NCBI GenBank assembly: GCA_015832175.1 | Contig: WJXW01000011.1 | Location: 1,674,001-1,738,000, forward strand | DNA length: 64,000 nt | Direction of reading: 5' to 3' | DNA from: Paraphaeosphaeria minitans | Lineage: Eukaryota > Ascomycota > Dothideomycetes > Pleosporales > Didymosphaeriaceae | In this document: positions 24,486-36,999 of the stretch, piece after piece | Layout: every line of letters starts with the position of its first letter | How positions within the stretch are numbered: the stretch's first letter is position 1 | Translations under genes and position numbers: made by a program | The notes under the pieces: model-generated | The model's database searches: none | What the model was told of the DNA's origin: nothing | The model's input: the letters and a program-made list of their open reading frames with translations, nothing else

Positions 24486-25940
24486 AGGATCCGATCATCT
24501 TGTTTCTACTCTTACGGTCGGCATGAAGACGAAGGGTTTCCCCATCATTTGAATGGCGTTGTGGTGGTAGCATTGCCAGTTCCAGGTCAGACGAAATGTG
24601 CATTTCTAGCTGATGGTTGCATTGTAGATATTTCTCGGTTGCGGACGCGCATTACACGCGTTTAAATCTCAGCACCTTTCCATACAAATTGGATTTCTCC
24701 CTTCATAAGTTTTTCAATTTTTTTTTCTGCACTTGACATGACCTGCGAACAGGCGGTAATACTTTTTCACAATGGTTTATTTGTTACATCGTTGCATCGT
24801 TACAGCATCTCACTCACATCGCGCCATAACAGCTCGGACAACTAACATCAGTACCCGCTACTCAGATCCTCTAGTGTTTGCGGATCGCAAAGTCTGAATC
24901 CTACCTTTTATAAAGAAGGCCTTTGTCCGGGGAACGGAACAACTCGGGCACGATGGGGAATGCCCATGTTGGGCCACTCGAACGCTACCAGCTTCCACGA
25001 CTACTCCGTTCAACCGAATATACACTCTCGATCGCCCCACGTTGGAAAGCGTCGGTCGTTGGAAAGCGTCGGTCGTTGGACCGGAGCGATTGAAGATTTT
25101 CTCGTTGACGAGGTTTTGGTGACAGATGGGTAAGGCAAAGCATGTGGTTCGTCACGACGCGATGGGCAATCCAGCCTTCGGACGCTTCGCCAAGCTTGAC
25201 CAGCGTCTGGGGTATCTACGTGATGTAGTGGCGAAGCTCTCCGCGTCTGGGCATATGTGTGTACGAGTATATGTGACGACCGGGGAACGGGCATCGAGGG
25301 AACATTTTGAAGAGCGTCCTTGCAGCATGTGAAAAGCAACCCTGTGGCATGTGAGCCTCCATACGATAAGCTTGCAATAGTCTAACTTATAAAATGCGGA
25401 GACGCGTAGCTGAAGCCAGCAGAGCCTCATAATGTCCAGGGCGGCAGGGCCGAAACGTATGCTCGGAAACGCCGTAAGCCGCCTACCGTGATTGGCGCAC
25501 AACTCGGTGCCTCGGCTTGTGGACTAGCTTCTACCGGTAGCTTCTATGCGTCAGTGTGCATTTCAAAAGGTGGAGCGCTCGATGCCGCGGCTCCTTTGTG
25601 CTCCAGCTTCTCCAGATCTCCAGATCTCCAGATCCTACCTCCGCCTGCCTTTATTTCCTGATCGTCTCTGTGCTGGAAGCCGGGGAAGCACCAGTGCTGC
25701 ACAACCATCTGCGAGGGAAGCCAAGAGGCGGCAACAGGTATGTCATCGGACACGCCGAGCACCCACGCTGGCCTCGGGAGGTGCTGGGGTTGCTAACGCC
25801 CGGAGCAGGTTTGAAGCTCGAGTCCAGTCTTCACTTCGTCTACCTCGGCCGCTCGCTCGTGCTGTGTTCCATAGCTGAAGTCCGAGAACTTGCGCTACCC
25901 ACGACATATTTACCCTGAGACCCTAGAGACGAACGTTACC
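24486..25940. other. Intergenic, RCF2 to acyl-CoA synthetase
   Basis: No gene recognised. It holds a 17-bp unit (TTGGAAAGCGTCGGTCG) repeated twice in tandem at about 25043-25077 and a short AGATCTCC repeat near 25612-25630. Confidence 0.5.
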
Positions 25941-28284
25941 ATGTTCGGGACAGGAGATCTCCAGTTGGAGCGCGCGCAGGAATATGCAGTGCCGCCCCCA
26001 AAGGGCCAACCCTATGGTGTACCGCTGCCGGGATCACAGACGGTAGGACGCAGCGCTGTGTACCGCCACTGGAGGTTCGCAGATAAGCCGCTGCTGGAGA
26101 CGCTGGACCCCGCCATCAAGACGGCTCACGATGGCTTCGAGGCGACTGGTACGTGAAACAAACACTACAGATTGCCATGGCTCGCTAACTGAGTGCTGCA
26201 GCCGCGAGGCACCCGAAGAACAGGTGTCTGGGCCACCGTCAGTATGACCCCGTCACCAAGACGTTCGGCCAATACGTCTGGCAAGACTACGAGACAATCC
26301 AGCGACGGAGAAAGAACTTCGGCGCGGGTCTCGTGCGCCTGCACAAGCAGGCGGGTGTGACTGCACAGAGCTACGGCGTGGGCTTGTGGTGCCAGAACAG
26401 ACCGGAATGGCAGGTTGTTGGTAAGGAAATTTTCCCTGGGACAAGGCCATCACAAGTCTTGAAAGCTTTTCGCCGAGAGGCAGGCCTTGAGACTTTAGGC
26501 GACCAACACTGTTTTGAAGGGGCTAACAAATCTAGATCTGGGATGCATGTCACAGCGACTCTACACTGTATCACTGTACGAGACCCTGGGCCCCGACACG
26601 GTTGAATACATCATCAACCACGCAGCGCTGAACTGTGTCGTCACTTCTTTGAACCATGTAGTCACCCTTCTGAAACTGAAGCCGCGACTGCCGACTCTCA
26701 AGCTGATCGTTGTCATGGATCCGCTCTCGGCTGGCGAACAAGCTGGTTTCTCAAAAAGTGATATCTTGAACGCCATGGCGACTGACTTGGGTGTATCCAT
26801 CCAGTATATCGAACATGTAGAAGCTTTGGGCGAAAAGCAGCCTTTGCCCTACAACACTCCAACACCCGATGACATCGTTACCATCAACTACACATCCGGC
26901 ACCACCGGAGACCCTAAGGGAGTCGTCTTGACCCATCGAGCTGCGCAGGGAGGAATCTCCTCATCGGTGATAATGCTCGGCGCTGCAAGTGACGATGTCT
27001 ATGCTTCTTTCCTTCCGCTTGCGCACATCTACCAGCGGTTAGGAGAGCATACAGCTTTGAGCACGGGCTCGTGCATTGGCTACTTCCACGGCAACATCGC
27101 GGAGCTGGTGGACGATCTCAAGGTTTTGCGACCCACCCTCGTCGCAGGTGTACCGAGACTGTACAACAGGTTCGGAGCTGCCATCAAGGACGCGACCGTC
27201 GAGCAGGCCGGCGCCAGAGGTGCACTATCTCGCCATGTTGTCTCCAAGAAGCTCGCCGCCATTCACGACAAACATAACCCTAGCAACACTCACATGCTCT
27301 ACGACCGCATCTGGTCCAAGAAAGTCGCCGCCGGCCTTGGCCTCGACCGCGTCAGGACCTTGGTCACCGGCTCCGCGCCCATCGACCCTTCCCTCCTCCA
27401 ATTTCTCCGCATCGTCCTCAGCAACAACTTCCTCCAGGGCTACGGCCTCACCGAAACCTACGCCAGCGGCACCGTCCAAGCCAAGGACGATTTCTCCGCG
27501 GGCTCCTGCGGCGGGCCTTCCCCCTGCGCAGAAGTCTGTCTCCTCGACGTTCCCGACATGGAGTATTTTTCCACGGACAAGCCGTACCCGCGCGGCGAGC
27601 TGCTCATGCGGTGCACGGCGCAGTTCCGCGAGTACTTCCGCAACCCGGAGGAGACGGCGAAGGCGGTCGACGCCGACGGGTGGTTCCACACGGGCGACAT
27701 CTGCTCTGTCGACGAGCTCGGCCGCTTCAAGATCATTGACCGCAGGAAGAACGTGCTCAAGCTCGCCCAGGGCGAGTACATTTCCCCCGAGCGGATCGAG
27801 AACGTGTATCTCGCCAATTGCGGGTGGATTGCGACCGCGTACGTGCACGGCGACAGCCACCAGGCGTTCCTTGTTGCCATATTCGGCGTTGCGCCGGACA
27901 TGTTCCCTGCGTTTGCGAGCAAGGTGCTTGGCGAGAAGATTGCGGTTGGCGATGTCGAGGCGCTGAGGGCAGCGCTGAAGAATAAGAAGGTGGAGAAGGC
28001 GGTGCTGAACGAGCTTGACCGTGTGGGTAAGCAGAACAAGTTCAACAGCTACGAGAAGGTGAAGGCGGTGAGGCTGTTCTTAGATCCGTTCACGGTGGAC
28101 AACCAGCTTTTCACGCCGACGTGAGTACCCCCTTTGACATTCTTGTACAGACGGAAGCTAACGCGAAGACAGGCTCAAACTGAAGCGCCCGCAGACGGCG
28201 AAGGCGTTCCGAAAGGATCTCGACGACTGCTACGAGGAGGCGCTCGCCGAGGAGGCAGCCGGCAAGGCCAAAGCGAAGCTATAG
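25941..28284 (+). CDS. FAA2: Long-chain acyl-CoA synthetase with peroxisomal targeting signal
   Basis: AMP-forming ligase that activates fatty acids as acyl-CoA. Exons 25941-26148, 26202-26420, 26536-28120, 28173-28284 (707 aa); introns 53, 115 and 52 nt. The 115-nt intron is fixed by the join PEWQVVDLGCMSQ. The AMP-binding signature YTSGTTGDPKGV is at about residue 260; GYGLTETYASG, GWFHTGDICS and DRRKNVLKLAQGEYISPERIE complete the adenylate-forming motifs. The C-terminus is ...KAKAKL: the last three residues AKL match a PTS1 signal, so a peroxisomal site and a role in beta-oxidation are inferred, as for yeast Faa2. The ATG at 25941 begins MFGTGDLQLERAQEYAV; the open frame upstream has no other ATG. 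Confidence 0.93.
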
Positions 28285-29853
28285 ACCACCACCCATGCAT
28301 CTTCGGCGTGTACGATTGCTTGTTCTGCATAGAACTAGAGCTAGACTATGTTGTTGCCATGTAGAATTACACCCGTAACAATACAAGCGCAGAGCTTACA
28401 TGCTATCCACCATCACCACTACCACTACTATCGATTCTGCACCCCTCCATCCCCAATCATCCCACAAACCCTATACTATTCCTGACCTTTTCTTCATCCA
28501 ATTCCCTCAGCACCTCCCCTTCCCCCCGTCGTCCACACTCAGCCTTAACACCCCCTCCCCCCAAACCAATTAAACACGCCCCAACCGCCCTCCATCGTCC
28601 CAGTACACCCCGTCTCGATCGTCACCACCGTCACCACGAGACCCGCCAGCCCGACGGTCCCGCCACTCCGCGCGAGCATCTGCGCCTCGCACTGTCGTGC
28701 GTCGTACCTACCCAGTCCGCCAACGTCAAAAGTCGAAACCGAGAGTCCTCTTGCAGGTTCTTCTCGACGACGACGTGTTTGTTAATGGAAGACGGCGCCT
28801 TGTTCGCCGAACGGGGAAAAGTGTGCTCGGTGGGATGATGTTAACATCCTGGCTGGGTCGTCTGGTAATGCCGCTCTTGTGTTTGTTCCGGGGCGGGAAT
28901 TGGGAATGGTATGGGGGATGGTTAGCGAATAGTGATGTCTGTATGGTGATCTTGTTTGGGCTGCTTGGCTTGGAATGGGGAACCGTACGGTATTCCCCGC
29001 GCCAGAGTCTTCCCTTTTGTTGGGGGTATGGGCGGTGGAGACATGGTGGGCTCGTCGTTGATTGGGAGGAGGAAACGAGAGGTGGGCGTTGTATTTGTTT
29101 TGTTGGGTGATCGTGCTACTGGTATATGTGATGGCTGTGCTGTAGACGAGGGGATGGCTTATGGGTACATGGGGCGCGGTTCTAGGCACGGCAGGCTGGT
29201 GCCTAAGATTCAGTCAGTAGAAAGAGGGTATGAGATGGTTCGCGAGATTGTTGTAGAGTATATAGTCTTGGTCTCGATTGACGGTATGTACAGTGTATCT
29301 ATGGCGAACACTTTGAAAGTAATTGTCCACGGAAGACTCCATCTTCACGCTTGTATCCCAGGGTCTCCCGAGACTACTTGCTCAATTCGACGCACATGAG
29401 CTTCTTCCGTGCAACCCCGAATACAAGCCTGGCTGTAACGGTTTGGCTTACCCTCGCACCAATGGATAGGATAAACGCATCATCAATTCTAGGATCTCAT
29501 AGCGCGATCCACAGCCCCGCGGCATAGAAGCTGAGTCAGGAGAGGATGTCTAAATTGTGTGGTAGACGGTCGGTGGTCTCTCGCCATATCGATCGTGGAT
29601 TTGGGAGGCGAGAGGCCGGAAGCTGTATTGCTGTCTCCTTAGCACTGGCGAGCTATCATCTACGCCATGTCTTTCCGTCACCTCGGTCCTGACGTGCGCG
29701 AGGTTGCCAACGGTGTGGAAGGAAGAGGACCGGGTGCGTTCGCTTGAGCATGGACAATCTGATCGAGGCTATCTTCGCGGTATGTACCTCAATCTATACG
29801 GGCTGCGAGCCGAGTCGCTGAGATCTTTAGGCTACTTGTCATCGTTTTCTTTC
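28285..29853. other. Intergenic between acyl-CoA synthetase and rhodopsin-like gene (convergent)
   Basis: Both flanking genes end here. Open frames on both strands around 28700-29190 have skewed composition and no recognisable domain, so no gene is called. Confidence 0.5.
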
Positions 29854-31251
29854 TCAGGGGGCTCGAAGCGCTGAGGGGTGCGAATCGACATGGATATCCA
29901 CCTGCTTCGTAATTCCCAGCTCTGGATCAGACGGCCAACCTCCTCCTTTGTCAGTGGCATCAATACTGCTCTGGCTGATGTTCTTTCCGGTATCGCTGTC
30001 TGGCAAGATGTGTGTCTCGTCGCTTCTACGCTCCGTCTCCGCATCCCCGCGACATGCAACTGCTGTCATTTTGTACGAAGTGCGCCCCGCCCATACATCT
30101 CCCGCACCGGCCTTGCGCCTGCGTTCATCGCTGAAACCGCGCACATCTCCACAATCGTACGTGTCTTCGAGCTTGATGTGCTGGCGGGCCGATGGATTGC
30201 GAAGGCCTCGACGCGAGCTGCCAACTGTTTTCAGTGCTGCACCGGCTCCACTGGATCCGTATCGGAAGCCTTGGCTGTCGCCCGTCTTCGTCGTGCCGAA
30301 CACTTTTGAGAATAGACGTGCTAGTGGTTGCCGCAAGACGATCAAGCATGCGCAGATGATACCGAGATTCGCCTCGATTAATGTCCAGATTCCGCGGCGG
30401 ATGAACTCCCAGGTTTGGTCTTTCTTGTTGTGGGCGCTGTTTGCGACTGCAGTGACGCGGAGGATGGATGTTACAGTCACACTATCATTATTAACACTCT
30501 CCCGAGTCCGAAAAGCGCAAGCATCTCGAATGACTTACAAGGACCCCAGTAGGAACACACTGTGTAGCATGATCTTTTCTCGCAACTTCAGCTGCAGCTT
30601 GGCCACCTCGTAAATCGGTAGCGCCAACACAATCACATCCGTGGATATGTTGATCACCGCATTCGCAACCCAGAAAGACGAGCTATCGATGCAATGCCCT
30701 TCCACAGCCTTGTCCCACGAGCGCGCGAGCGGAACACACTGGAAGATGGTAGCGAAGACGGTTGCGACACCAGAGCTGATGATGATTGCAAGGGAGCAGA
30801 AGCAAAGCTGTTGAAACCGTTGCCCGATGAAGATGCGCATGTACAGCAAAATGACGGATACCTTGTTCAGACACACGACGATTTTATACGGCGTCTGCGC
30901 GAGCCAGAAGAACTTGAGACTTGTGCGCAGCGCAGGCTTGCTGAGGTCGCGGACGTGCTTGCCGTAGCCGTGGACGACGGCGAGCTGGATGGCTACGGAC
31001 AAAAGGATGGAGAAGACCTGTATAATTTGGTCAGCGTCGAAAGGTAGTCCGATTCCAATTTTCTTCCTTGCACTCACCAGAGATGCAATGATCGCATAGT
31101 CGTCCGCCTTGAGCTCGAATATGCGCACCCGCGTCAGAACCCTCGCGATAACGAACAGTCCAGAGCACAGTATCATGATCAGAGAGGTCAAGTACAACTT
31201 CCATCCTTGACTCTCTTTGCCGTCTGCCGGAAATCCCATGTTGGCCGCCAT
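29854..31251 (-). CDS. Fungal rhodopsin-domain (Pth11-like) membrane protein
   Basis: Seven-helix integral membrane protein of the large fungal family often annotated 'integral membrane protein' or Pth11-like GPCR. Exons on the minus strand are 31251-31078, 31017-30539 and 30481-29854 with introns of 60 and 57 nt (GTGAGT, GTAAGT). The protein is 426 aa. Helices include WKLYLTSLIMILCSGLFVIA, the family feature LKADDYAIIASL, FFWLAQTPYKIVVCLNKVSV, a C-containing loop (IFQCVPLARSWD ... GHCIDSSSFW), and INISTDVIVLALPIYEVAKL. The final membrane segment EANLGIICACLIVLRQPLAR is followed by a hydrophilic tail of about 150 residues. There is no CFEM domain. Ligand and pathway are unknown. Confidence 0.87.
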
Positions 31252-32109
31252 AGCGAGAAGCAGTGCATTCGAAGCCTAAAGCGCGTATGCCCGTACTCAT
31301 TACCTATCTCAACCACCCAGCTACCCGAGCTATTAGGTGCGAATGCCCTGACAAGCCCTCCATGCTCCCTGCACTTCTTGGAGCCTGCACCGCCGACGCC
31401 CCGTCCCTCGGTTGGGCGAGGGAAGATGCCCAGACGCCTGTGCATCTAGGCCCATGTAGGCATGTTCTCCTGCCTGAACATTCCTTCCATCGCCCTTGTT
31501 AATGCGTTAGGTTGGAGGGCTAGGACCACCTACCGGTACCAATCCCAGTAGCACGGCTTTCGGTACACTGTGCCGTCCTGCGGTTGTTGGTAGCAGATAG
31601 ATACCGCCATGCCAATTGCATGGCGGGAGGCCTGTTGGGGTTATGTCCCCGGACGATACCTATCTAGCGGGTGCGGGTCGGGCGGAGAAATGATAGGCGG
31701 ACCGACGACTGTTACCGCGCCTGGCGTAGGTAGGTAGGTATTCAGCTCTCTCGACGCAGAACATGATACCTGCAGTGCAGACTTGGTGATCCGCGATGGA
31801 GATTTTAGGTTCTGAAAATCTTGCGACTGTGCAGACTGGGCGAGTTGACTGTCGTAACCGGTTGCAGGATTGCTGTAAGTGATCGTAGGATTCTTGTTAC
31901 CCATGCAAATAGACATCAATTGGTGTTCCGCCTCCGAAATTCGATCCCCACCCTACGCAAATCCATGCCTTTCTTGTACCAACGCAATCTAAAGCCGACG
32001 CCACAGTCTTAGAGCGGAAGGTACAACATGCAGATGAAACCCATGCATGTGCCCTTGAAGTGCGCTGTCCTTCCTCCCTCGCTTATCCGTGTTTACTTGC
32101 AGCTGCAAG
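31252..32109. other. Divergent intergenic region, rhodopsin-like gene and carboxylesterase
   Basis: Shared upstream region of two genes reading away from each other. It contains a TAGGTAGGTAGGTA tract at 31726-31740. No gene recognised. Confidence 0.5.
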
Positions 32110-33872
32110 ATGCGCGGTTTCGCAGCACTCGCATGGCTCTGTGCCTCCAACCTGGCACATGCAGCCCCGCAAACTTCGTTTGAGACGGTGGAAACAGCGA
32201 ATGGATACATAACTGGACATCGCTCACCAGAGGCTCCAGGGGTATGGGAGTACCTAGGGATTCCGTATGCGCAGCCACCGCTTGGAGACTTGCGCTTTGC
32301 GGCGCCACAGAAGTATCAGGGGAACGGCTCGTATAGAGCGGACAATTTTGTAAGCACTTCATTTCGATGTCTCAGACCGGTTGACTGATGTTAGTTTACA
32401 GGGATTGTATGTACAAGTTGTATGAGATATATGGAACTTCATCTGACCAATCACAGCGACTGCCCCCAACAGGCTTCTACCCAGCCTGCGTTCCCGGGCT
32501 TCACTTCTCAGGCGCGGAGGATATTGGCGTACTTTACGGGTGCTGCGAATACCACTGTGAGAATGTTCGTTCCATAGCAAGCTTCTACTGACGTCAGGGC
32601 AGCGGAGTGAGGATTGCCTGACTTTGAACATCTGGGCCAAACCAACAGCGAAGTCTTCCAAGGCAGACAAGCCAGTATACATCCTGTTCCATGGAGGACG
32701 TAAGACCAACCTATCTAGCTTTTTCATACCACGTCTATAGTATCTGACCTTTGTTACCAGGTTTTGCCGGTGGCAATACCAACACGCCCTTCGCCAATGG
32801 ACGATACCTGGCAGAAGCAGAAGACATCATCGTCGTCTCTACAAACTACCGTCTCAACGTCTTTGGTTTCCCCGGCGCTCCCGGCGCCGACACAAACCTT
32901 GGTCTGCGCGACCAGCGCCTCGCCGTAGAATGGATTCACGCAAACATCAAAAGCTTCGGCGGCAACCCTGACAAGATTGTCATCGGTGGCCAGTCTTCCG
33001 GCGCCGCCGCGGTAGACTGGTGGTCCTACGCCTACAAAAAAGACCCGCTGGTCCACGGTCTAGTCTCGACGTCCGGCGACGCTTTCAGCTTCCCCATGAA
33101 CACGCTCGAGGAGCAGACCTCCAACTGGTTCGCGCTCTCCACATCGCTTGGCTGTGGGGACGCCTCCACCCCTGCCTCCGAGACCCTGTCCTGCATGCGG
33201 AAACTCCCCTTCGGCACCATCTCCGCCGCAGCCTCCAAGATCGCGCCCAGCCCCGGCGGCAGCCCTGTCCGCTCCACGCCCCCCTTCTATCCCAAGGTCG
33301 ACAACGAGACCGTCTTCGCGGACTACACTGCTCTCGCCTCGGCGGGCGACTTCGCGCCCCTGCCCTACTTCCACGGCCACAACAACCACGAGCAGGGCTA
33401 CTATGTGATCCCCGCGTACGCGCAGGGCCACAGCGTCACCGACGCACAGGCAGCGCAGTTCCTGCTCGAGACCTTTGTGTGCCCGACGTCGTACGAGGCC
33501 CGGCGCCGTGTGGAGGCCGGCGTGCCGACGTGGGTGTATCGGTACTTTGGCGACTGGGACAACACAAGGTTGTATCCGACGAGCGGGGCGTATCACGGGA
33601 CGGAGTTGCACATGCTGCTGAATAGCTCCGTGGATGCAAGTGGGCTCCCGCAGACGCAGGCACAAGAGGAGACGGTGAGGCTGTTCCAGCGCGCGTTGGC
33701 TGCTTTTGTCGAGGATCCCAAGGAGGGCTTGGAGAAATTCGGGTGGCCGAAGTTTCATCCTGGAAAGAAAAGCTGGGCCGAGGTCGCGGTGGGGAATAAA
33801 GCCAAGGTGACGTTTGCGAGGCCGGAAAAGTATGACAGTGGGTGTGGGAATGTTACGCTGGGCGCGCTGTAG
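32110..33872 (+). CDS. Secreted type-B carboxylesterase, contains a 5-nt exon
   Basis: Alpha/beta-hydrolase that cleaves carboxylic esters, exported by a signal peptide (MRGFAALAWLCASNLAHA). Exons: 32110-32349, 32402-32406 (GGATT only), 32457-32556, 32603-32699, 32761-33872 (517 aa); introns 52, 50, 46 and 61 nt. The micro-exon is needed to give GFDCPQQ with the family's conserved Cys; all its splice sites are canonical. Other motifs: WEYLGIPYAQPPLGDLRF, SEDCLTLNIW, FHGGRFAGG (oxyanion hole), nucleophile GGQSSGAA (Ser226), and AYHGTELHML with the probable catalytic His. Several N-glycosylation sequons are present. Substrate cannot be inferred. Confidence 0.88.
32402..32406 (+). other. 5-nt micro-exon of the carboxylesterase gene
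   Basis: Sequence GGATT between acceptor TTTACAG and donor GTATGT. It joins TTT|GGATT|CGAC to read F-G-F-D-C. Skipping it would shift the frame. Skipping it and using a later AG at 32471-32472 would lose the DCPQQ motif. Confidence 0.75.
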
Positions 33873-34471
33873 ACAGGGGCGTGAGGAGGTAGCGTCGATG
33901 CGGATACATTAGGGATTAGATGTAATAGCCACGTCATCTGGTAGATCTATAGGTTTACTGGCTGCGCGTAGGTGTTGATCAAAGTTCTCGCGGAGCTGAT
34001 AATACCAGAAAAACCTGCGAGTCCCAACCAGGCACCTTCACTCTTCCTTGTGATATCACTAATGGATATTTTCGCCTCCAATCAAAGGTACAACGCTATG
34101 GGAAGGCGACTCAATATACTGCCTCTCATGAACGACTCGACGCATGTAGCGACCACGCTGGTATTCAACATCACCTTAGGGCAAGCACACAGACCGGGAA
34201 GCTAACAAATACTAGTGTAAAGAGATTTTCCGATGCCTACTCCTGTTCCGCATAGATGTCTTTTGGTACACTACCACGGAGCTACGACTGCGATATGACA
34301 CTCCAACGGCAGCAGCCACTGTAGCCGACGAGCCGGATTCCGATATCAAGCCTTCAAAGGGATGCCACCAGACGCCTAAGGCTCCCATACCCGATGACCT
34401 CGAAGCTACAAACGTTACAGGGATGTTTCACCATGCGAGAAGAGATGCACCTGGACCAAGCTGGGGTGCCA
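33873..34471. other. Intergenic, carboxylesterase 3' side
   Basis: Nothing recognised. Confidence 0.5.
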
Positions 34472-34828
34472 CTACTCGTCCGGGCCGATGGCTCTGTCTA
34501 CTGTCGCGACACGACATGGTGCACTAGCATCGTCGACAGTGTCCATCTCCATCTCCTGCTCTTCAGTGCCAGTGTTATTAGAGCCCTGGTGGCGTTTCGC
34601 TTGACAAGCCCGATGCGCGATACGGAGCGTTGCTATCGCGACGAAGATGCCCACAATTGTGAGCAATGTGCCAAAAGTACTGAAGATAATGTCGCCCCCA
34701 GCCTCTGTATCTGGCACGTAAAGGTTCGGAGCAATCAAAGGTCGATTAATGTTTGAGGGTGCGATGAGCGGGGCCGCCGCAGTAGATCTAAGAACGACGA
34801 TATAAGGGTCGAGAATGATTAGGGCCAT
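34472..34828 (-). CDS. Possible small single-pass membrane protein
   Basis: Unrecognised 118-residue frame starting at a true ATG (34828). It has a hydrophilic N-terminal half, one clear membrane helix (IIFSTFGTLLTIVGIFVAIATL), a basic stop-transfer run (RIAHRACQAKRH) and an acidic Glu/Met tail. The layout is typical of small fungal membrane proteins and the helix is followed by positive charge, which favours a real gene. However, it has no introns or family match, and an equally long plus-strand frame overlaps it. Confidence 0.35.
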   Translation of the reverse strand: MALIILDPYIVVLRSTAAAPLIAPSNINRPLIAPNLYVPDTEAGGDIIFSTFGTLLTIVGIFVAIATLRIAHRACQAKRHQGSNNTGTEEQEMEMDTVDDASAPCRVATVDRAIGPDE

Positions 34829-36485
34829 GGTCTTGCAATCGAAAAATTACGAGGGCTGCGCACAAGACTAGGTAGGCTAGGTAGTAGGGTTCCGTCGAGC
34901 GCAGGAACACGCTTCCGGGATAGAATAGACTATTGGGTACTTTGTACAGTCGAAACACAGAGTGGACTTTGGGTAATTCATAGCTCGGACTTTACTTCGT
35001 CACTGTCGCAATCATTGCTGTAGAGACTACTGCTGCACAATCATTGATGAAGACGTCAAATGGCAAGGATACCTGCATCTCAGGTCAAGATTATACCGCG
35101 GTAAACCCCCCCCCCCCTATTGCATATCTTTCTGCTCCCATCTTAACCGTCGAGCAAGCGAACGAGCGTCCAAGAAGGCAAGACGAGATGAACTAGTAGT
35201 TGTACATGAATTAGACGGAAATTTGTCAGTAGGTGGCTGCACCGTGCGGTGCGTATTCTTTACCTACGTGTCCACTAGAAAGCCTCTGGTCAATACCTGC
35301 GCAGGCGGCACCAATCTGGGTTACTCGCGAAAGCAGGGCTGGTGGAGTTAGAATGCGGTTCCCAACTGAACGAATGGGAACTGAAAAGTGCGCAGGTGGG
35401 CAGCCTATGAAAAGGGAGACGCCATGGTCACCCAGGACCTTATGCAACATACCCACGTGGAGGTTATACAACATACGCCACCGTAGCATGATAGTCCATA
35501 ATAAACGGGACCCGCGCACTTCGTCGTACTTTATCCCTTGAACCTTCGTTTCCAGACCGAAGACCAAGCCGTCCTCCAGAAATTCGTCTAGGACGATTCA
35601 AATATTCGTTCCACTGTGGTCGTCTACAAAGAGACCAACCTGAAAATTAGCAATCCCAGCAGCAATCCCAAAAGAGCGTGCGAAGGACAGTTGGGTTCTA
35701 GAGCGAGTTACTCGCGACAGTGGGTCACTGAGCATTTTACGTTGTACTTCTTGCCGTGGATCGAACCAACCAGCGCGAGACCAAATGAATGCTCAGCTGA
35801 CTTCAGTGTTCATCCATCAGCCGCGTATTTGCCGGAAAATGGGATCGATACGAGAAAAGAGGGCTAGCGCGTTCAGAGCCAAAGAGAGCACGAGGGGAAG
35901 AGGAGACAATAGGACCGAGTGCCAATCCGAATACTTCATCGAGAATGGTGGAGAAATACCTATCAAGGAAACCTCTGAACGGATACAAGACCTTGGCATT
36001 TCACCGTGACTTCCGCGGATGAATAGCGGACACCGATTCTATATCACAAAAAGACTTTTGGAGCATGGAACAACGGATTCGGACCTCAGGGGTTTGGATC
36101 TCAAACACCTCACGGATATCATCGCTCGCGATACCAAACTCGTGGACTGCTCTTGGACTTCGCGATACGCGATTAGAAAACTCAGTCGTTGGACGCAACA
36201 AACGATAATCACCCCGCCGCTATGACATATGCTAGTTGGAATAGACATCCACAAAACGTTTCGGTGTTAATGGGGATTAGCTCGCACTCAAGTTTGGTGA
36301 GACAAGCAACACACTCAAGCTCGTTGTCTAGGACAAACAACATTCAACACCCTCTTGAGCTATTTGTTTAGGCTGAACAGCATTTAAGAGGGTTTTGAAA
36401 CTCGCGCTCTCCTATAAATCGGCCACCACTCTTTCAAAGAAGCATCGCTCCGATCAGTGATCTAATACATCCGCTCGACGACACC
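34829..36485. other. Intergenic, promoter side of the small 36.5-kb gene
   Basis: No gene recognised. It contains a TAGGTAGGCTAGGTAG tract (34869-34886), a run of about 13 C at 35106-35118, and a TATA box close to the next gene. Confidence 0.5.
36413..36418 (+). promoter_or_regulatory. TATA box
   Basis: TATAAA in CTCCTATAAATCGG, about 68 bp upstream of the ATG at 36486. Confidence 0.55.
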
Positions 36486-36999
36486 ATGTCAATCAGCATT
36501 AGTACTCCAACTGCCGCACCGCAGAACACGAGCGGTCGTTTCTCTCACACAAGAATTCCAATCAAATTGAAAGAAGTGTATTGTGCACTTGCTCGACTAC
36601 TCCGCTTCTCCGCCAACAGCGAGGCCAATCCACCCCAGCATGATCTGTTTAGTACCAACTGGAACCACGGACAGAGTTCGCAGTAAGTTGTTCTCATGGC
36701 CACGAACAACCTGAAGTTGTACTGAAGGCAGCAGAATCGGCACTTGCTTTCCAACTATACGCCGTGGCCGAGGAACCTTCAAGTACGAGACCGGTGTTAT
36801 TAACGGCTTCGACGACCCTGGAAGCAGCATCTTTGATAAACCTGACATCGAAAACCTCCACACCATGGAAGAGCACGGAAACCGGACTTTTAGAAAGGAA
36901 GAAAAAGACGGGTCTATCACGCACGTTCGCAATGGTAATGGTTGGTTGGAGTTGGATGAGGAGCGAGCGAAACTGCGCTCTCATGAGATCGTGGGGTAG
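36486..36999 (+). CDS. Small two-exon hypothetical protein
   Basis: Unrecognised 154-aa protein. Exon 1 is 36486-36682 (start MSISISTPTAAPQNTSG). A 49-nt intron has donor GTAAGT and the tandem acceptor GCAGCAG; exon 2 begins at 36732 (or 36735, one codon shorter) and ends with TAG at 36997-36999. Exon 2 lacks an early ATG, but its frame reads like a folded or ligand-binding protein (GTFKYETGVINGFDDPGSSI ... HVRNGNGWLELDEERAKL). Support comes from the good splice sites, phase-compatible join, TATA box and protein-like composition. No signal peptide or membrane helix. Function unknown. Confidence 0.6.

Noticed and set aside
28697..29189. Overlapping ORFs on both strands of 130-140 codons
   Set aside because: Skewed Trp/Gly or Thr/His composition, no ATG-supported domain, no introns.
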